This document shows, one piece after another, positions 59,773 to 64,000 of a stretch of 64,000 nucleotides of DNA (positions within the stretch are counted from its first letter, which is position 1; the number at the start of each line of letters is the position of its first letter). Source of the DNA: Corylus avellana (taxonomy: Eukaryota; Streptophyta; Magnoliopsida; Fagales; Betulaceae); NCBI RefSeq assembly GCF_901000735.1, contig NC_081545.1, positions 18,755,335 through 18,819,334 of the forward strand, given 5' to 3'. The notes below the pieces were generated by a model. That model saw only the letters and a list, made by a program, of their open reading frames with translations. It did no database searches and was not told where the DNA came from. A program made the position numbers and the translations under genes.

Positions 59773-61620
59773 TGTTGGGGATTGTGCCCAAAATCCCAAT
59801 AATTTTATATCTATGTTGACATTCAAATGTTTGTAATAAATATATGTTATATTCACTAATAAAATGATTTGAGCATATGACAAATAAAATGTCTTTTACA
59901 TGCTTATTACCATAAAATCATTATATTTATTATGCATGTGGAAGGTCCTAGGATAACATTGAATATGGCTATGAGTGTGAGTAACGTGGTTATCATACAA
60001 GGTATTAGTTCATAATCCGTATGTCCTAAATATATAAAATTCTCAGTTGGTAAATGGATCTGGGCATTCAATTTTGAGTAAGACTGTTACACATCAAATC
60101 ATGGTAATCTACCTTGATCAAGTGAAGCGAAGACTTCGAATTAATGTGTAGGTACTGAGACCCTGAGGCATTGAATAGACTAAGGAGTTGTCTTTCCACA
60201 AAGATAATGTTTATAAGGAAAGACAATAACTCCTTAAAGACTACTTAAGACTTTGATTCTAAATTCTTAGGGAATTGTAGACTCAGATGTTGCATGTAGG
60301 TTACTTTGATGTGTCAAAGAGTGAAACCTATCATCAGTCGAAATAACTTTGATATGTTGGGTAATTGCATGTAGCATTGTGTGAAAGCCTTTTCCAAGAG
60401 GGAATGCAAATCCTTTGTCGGAAAACAAAGAGACAAGGAGTTTCCCTTGAGATAAATTTTATAGACATTATTCTCAGAGTCTCCAATTAGGGCATTTTGG
60501 TTGGCATACCTAAATATATACCTATGTTTTCACAAGTATGATAATAACATAAAATCAGTTACTTAAGGATGAAGGGGTAGAGAATTAAGTGGAAGTATCC
60601 TTAGCCTTAATTCTGGTACGGAATATTTCATGGATGGATCATAAGTCAATGTTAAGTAAGTCAAATAGATTAATTGTTTAAGCAAAAATATTTATTGGAG
60701 TGCAGTCACAATTATTTAGTGAAATTAATTGTGATTAAAATATTGTTGCGTCACAAATGTCAGAGAGACATGATTATGAATATATTTAAGCCAATAATTA
60801 GTTTTCCTTTAGGTCCCTCACCAAGCTGATTTAATTTAAGCAAAGTTAGGTTTTCTTATTTATTGGGCTGCTTGTTTTATTTATTTAAAACATGGGATAA
60901 AAAGGTATAGTGCATAAATGTATATATGTGAGAAGTGGGCTTAAGATAAAACCCAAAGGTCCAAGAAACAGTAGGAACGCATAAGGCCAAGGAAAATTTC
61001 CTAGTCCTATGCGTTGGTCTTTAAGAGATTAGGCTGGGATAAAACCCAGGGCCCAGATCCCAATAGGGAGGTGCATGTGACCAGGGAAATAAATCCCTGG
61101 CCCATGCTTCACTTTATGATGTAATGGAGGCTAGGGTTTTTCTCAATTGTATTTGTCCATTACTTCTAGTATAACTAAGAGTTTCTTTTTCTCCCTTTAT
61201 CCCACATGGTTTAAATCTCCACCTCTACTAGCATGCTAAGCCTATATATAGAGAAGAACCTATGCTCTTAAATTACTCATCAAATTTCCTTGATAATTAA
61301 TTTTCATAAAAACTCTGACAATTAATAGTTCTTGTGTTGACTCACCAAAAACAAAAGTTTAAGATTTAAAGAGCCAAGTAAGAGCCCACACTTTCTTAGT
61401 TATTGTCAGTCATTGATAAGAAGATATAGAGGTCAGGTTATTCCTAAGATATGTCGTGTTCTTAGAGAAGGAAGAACGTGTTCTTGGAGAAAGAAGAAGC
61501 AAAAAGATTTTTCCCAAAGCCAGCTGTGGCTATTGATATTCAAGTAAGTGTACTTCGTTCTTACAATTTAATTTTAAATAGCAACTGTTCTTCACATGTT
61601 CTTCTTGGGCATGAGAATTT
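59773..61620 (+). mobile_element. Probable copia solo LTR (right end uncertain)
   Basis: Starts TGTTGGGGATTGTGCCCAAA, a start I associate with long copia LTRs. A TATA box (CCTATATATAGAG) lies at about 61241-61253, followed by a transcript-leader-like region. No primer site or coding region follows, and I found no clear TSD. The end could lie anywhere between about 61560 and 61760. Confidence 0.45.
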
Positions 61621-61759
61621 GAATTTTTCATTGTGCAATCTCTAATTTGCATACCTATTCCCAGCAGCGCAAAGATTCGACTTTTTTGGCGAATCGGCCA
61701 AACAAAAGGGTGTATGCTCAAACAATGCACCATGACACTAACTCATCTAGAGATAGCAT

Positions 61760-62160
61760 TCAAGGTTAGGGGTGTAAAAGAGTCGAGCTTGAGCTGTCCA
61801 TGCTTGACTTGTTTATTTTTGGCTTAGGCTCGAGCTCGAGCTTGAGCTCGAGTCGAGCCTGACTTCGCTGCTCGAGCTCGGCTTGATAGGGTTGGAACCC
61901 TGTTCGAGCTCGAGTCGATCGCCTCTCAGTCGAGCTTGAGCTTGAGCCTGGGCTCAAGCTCAAGCTCGACTGAGAGGCGATCGAGGCATATTGTGAGAGG
62001 TGAGAGGCGAGAGGCGAGACGGCGAGACAGCGAAAGGCAAGAGGCGAGGTAAGAGGAGAGCATCGCTACATCTATGTGAAGAAGTCAGGAAGGGACGACG
62101 GCTGTGTGAGTGTGAGAAAGAGACGGCTATTAGGATTTAGGATTAGTTTTTTTTCTTAGA
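61760..62160. repeat. GAGCTC/CTCGAG-rich low-complexity tract
   Basis: TTAGGGGTGTAAAAGAGTCG at about 61766 resembles a hAT-type left end, but no right end was found. The next 220 bp are degenerate CTCGAGCTTGAG repeats, ending in the palindrome 61915-61984, followed by GAGGCGAGA-type purine repeats to about 62060. ORFs here, such as 61766-61963 on the minus strand, are repeat artefacts. Confidence 0.6.
61915..61984. repeat. 70-bp near-perfect palindrome (34-bp arms, 2-nt spacer)
   Basis: Left arm 61915-61948 and right arm 61951-61984 are exact reverse complements, with TG between. The arms start TCGATCGCCTCTCAGTCGAG. Confidence 0.97.
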
Positions 62161-63053
62161 GATTAATTTATAGTGTGCACCTGGAATTAATCCTATGTGT
62201 GCATTTGATGGTGAGACTGGTTCCATTGATTAAATCCAACATTCAAGATTAAATTCAATTAAATTGGACGGCCACGATTAAATTCAATCAAAAATTCAAA
62301 ATTCAAAATTCAAAATTTAGGAATTAGGAATAAAAATTGTGTTGTTCAGTATTATTTAGGGTCAATTTAATATTTCAATTTTAATAATTGCGATTTAAAA
62401 ATTTTGTTTTTTCAATCGCGTTTTTTTTTCTTCTTATTTAGATTAAGTGTTTTTTAAATGATAATGTTAAACGCTTTATGACACACTCACACGCACTAAT
62501 AGTCTACCATTATATATTCATATTACATATAGTATTATTTAGTTAATATATTAAAATGTTAATGCTTAACACGAGTCAAGTATATAATGTCAATATTAAT
62601 ATATATTGTATCTTATATGTAAACATTTATATACTTATATAGTTATATGATTGTATCATTATCTAATTTATATGGGTAATGGGTCAATGTTAATTGTTAT
62701 AATTTATATACTTAGATTATATGTTCTCATTATCACGATTCATGATATATGATTTAAATTCAAATTGTTAAGTTTTTACTTACCGTAAATTGCGATTATA
62801 ATGTATAAATTATAAGAAACACATTAGTTACTTAATTATTAATCATTTAATCTAATAGTAATACTCAAACTCTAAGTAATAAATTCATAATGATCTAATA
62901 GTTATACACTCATACTTAAATTTTATGATCATATTATCTCACAATTAATATTAATATTATCTTAGATCTGAGATCATGTGATATATCATATATGTTTTAT
63001 AAGAATTTAGTATATAATTATAATGTATTGATTAAATAACACAATAACTTATG
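62161..63053. other. AT-rich DNA, nothing recognised
   Basis: Contains a short ATTCAAA heptamer repeat at about 62290-62318. Otherwise it is AT-rich, without ORFs of note or clear terminal repeats. Confidence 0.6.
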
Positions 63054-63062
63054 CAGATATAC

Positions 63063-63719
63063 GGGAGAGGCTTACATACAGTCCTTTTAAACTACCGCAA
63101 TCTGCGGTAGTTTAAAAGGACCGCTCAGATCTTCCTAAGGGTTAAAGAACCCAAAACTGCAGTGATTTTTTTTATAAAAAAAAAAAAAATTGACGGCAAG
63201 GAAGATGCCCGTTAAGTACTCCCCAACCAAACGTTATCTCCCTCTTCCCCAAAACTTTTGTGAGTTCTGTCTCTCTGTTCTCTGGTGTGCTATGGGTAGA
63301 AAAGCCCAAAAGAACGCAAAAAAGTAGTCGTCCATTGTAAAAAGTCTAAAAGATAGTGAGCGATGGATGGAAATAAGTTAATGCAGAGAGAGTAAACTGA
63401 CAATGGGTTGAAAGGTGAAAGTGCAAATCAAGAAAGACAAGAGAGGGAGCAAAAGCCAAGCAAAGCCTACTCCTACTCTCTGACCATATATCCCAAGTTG
63501 AGATACAGAAGAAAGAACTCACAGAAGTTTTGGGGAAGAGGGAGATAACGTTTGGCTGGGGAGTACTTAACGGGCATCTTCTTTGCCGTCAATTTTTTTT
63601 TTTTTTATAAAAAAAATCACTGCAGTTTTGGGTTCTTTAACCCTTAGGAAGATCTGAGCGGTCCTTTTAAACTACCGCAGAATGCGGTAGTTTAAAAGGA
63701 CTGTATGTAAGCCTCTCCC
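63063..63719. mobile_element. Mutator-like foldback element with 9-bp TSD
   Basis: The left arm 63063 to about 63268 and right arm about 63513-63719 are inverted copies with only about five differences over some 205 bp. Ends read GGGAGAGGCTTACATACAGT. A perfect 9-bp TSD, CAGATATAC, is at 63054-63062 and 63720-63728. Long TIRs plus a 9-bp TSD indicate a Mutator-like non-autonomous element. The ~245-bp centre is A-rich and non-coding. High arm identity implies recent insertion or arm homogenisation. Confidence 0.92.
63082..63120. repeat. Nested hairpin in the left Mutator-like TIR
   Basis: TCCTTTTAAACTACCGCA and its exact complement, 18 bp each, separated by ATC. The right TIR has the same hairpin at 63662-63700 with spacer GAA. 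Confidence 0.95.
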
Positions 63720-63909
63720 CAGATATACCATATGATTATATACTGATTAATGATTATGTGATATACCGTATATGATTCCAATTTCCAAAGTATAAACTAT
63801 CTAATTATAATATTTGTATTAAATGACACAATAACTTGTACGGTTGTACTATATGATTATATCATATGATAAAATGATTAATGATAATATCATATATTTC
63901 TTATTATTT

Positions 63910-63911
63910 AC

Positions 63912-63948
<37 letters not shown>

Positions 63949-63949
63949 T
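63910..63949. repeat. (TA)n(TG)n compound microsatellite
   Basis: A short TA run followed by about eleven TG units. Confidence 0.95.
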
Positions 63950-64000
63950 TTTTTATTAATATATACATATATATAATATATATACACACATATGCATAAA

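Noticed and set aside
61766..61963. 65-codon Glu/Leu-rich minus ORF
   Set aside because: Encoded by CTCGAGCTTGAG repeats and one arm of a palindrome.
63063..63719. Possible CRISPR-like or tandem array because of repeated ACTACCGCA blocks
   Set aside because: The repeats are inverted arms of one foldback element with a 9-bp TSD, not spaced direct repeats.
1..64000. tRNA or rRNA genes
   Set aside because: No cloverleaf or rRNA-like sequence noticed; the TGGTATCAGAGC matches are retroelement primer sites next to LTRs.

Overview
The window is repeat-dense intergenic DNA from a nuclear plant genome, most likely a dicot. The evidence is low overall GC, LTRs with TATA boxes and initiator-Met-tRNA primer sites, Ty1/copia and Ty3/gypsy coding relics, CACTA, hAT and Mutator-type elements with correct target-site duplications (TSDs), and A-tailed L1-like DNA. 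The species cannot be named from this sequence. Only one short ORF (67 codons, present twice) looks like an ordinary host gene. There are three runs of N: 34534-34633 (exactly 100), 47338-47357 (20) and 57441-57512 (72).

Layout. (1) 1-2247: AT-rich DNA, an (AT)n run and the start of a long gypsy-type LTR. (2) 2248-14051 (A1) and 14067-22803 (A2): a direct tandem duplication, diverged by several percent. Each copy holds nested LTR debris, a solo LTR with a 5-bp TSD, a Mutator-like hairpin MITE, a TRIM-like mini-retrotransposon, two long foldback MITEs and a small hAT MITE. A1 alone carries an extra solo LTR (5221-6574), a 1.35-kb terminal-inverted-repeat element filled with an 11-bp GC-rich minisatellite (9569-10919), and two short tandem duplications. 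A2 preserves the empty sites. (3) 22424-34533 (B1), the 100-N gap, 34634-46842 (B2), then a diverged, truncated third copy 47638-54770 (B3). The B unit carries the 67-codon gene (B1 and B2 only) and a nested minus-strand stack: a gypsy RNase H/integrase relic split by a gypsy-derived non-autonomous element and by a copia element, next to another gypsy-type LTR. (4) 54770-64000: a CACTA mini-element, a 3-kb hAT element that itself contains an L1-like insertion, a probable copia solo LTR, a 70-bp near-perfect palindrome, and a Mutator-like foldback element with ~205-bp arms.

Nothing here works as a pathway. The main story is insertion and duplication history, which can be ordered from shared and private insertions. 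The main caution is that B1 and B2 are nearly identical over ~9.6 kb and abut a standard-size assembly gap, so they may be two unmerged overlapping contigs or haplotypes rather than a true tandem duplication. The most unusual items are the minisatellite-filled element, the Mutator-like foldback with nested hairpins, the three-deep retroelement nest, and a copia derivative in which the gag-protease-integrase part is replaced by an unrelated ORF of up to 152 codons.
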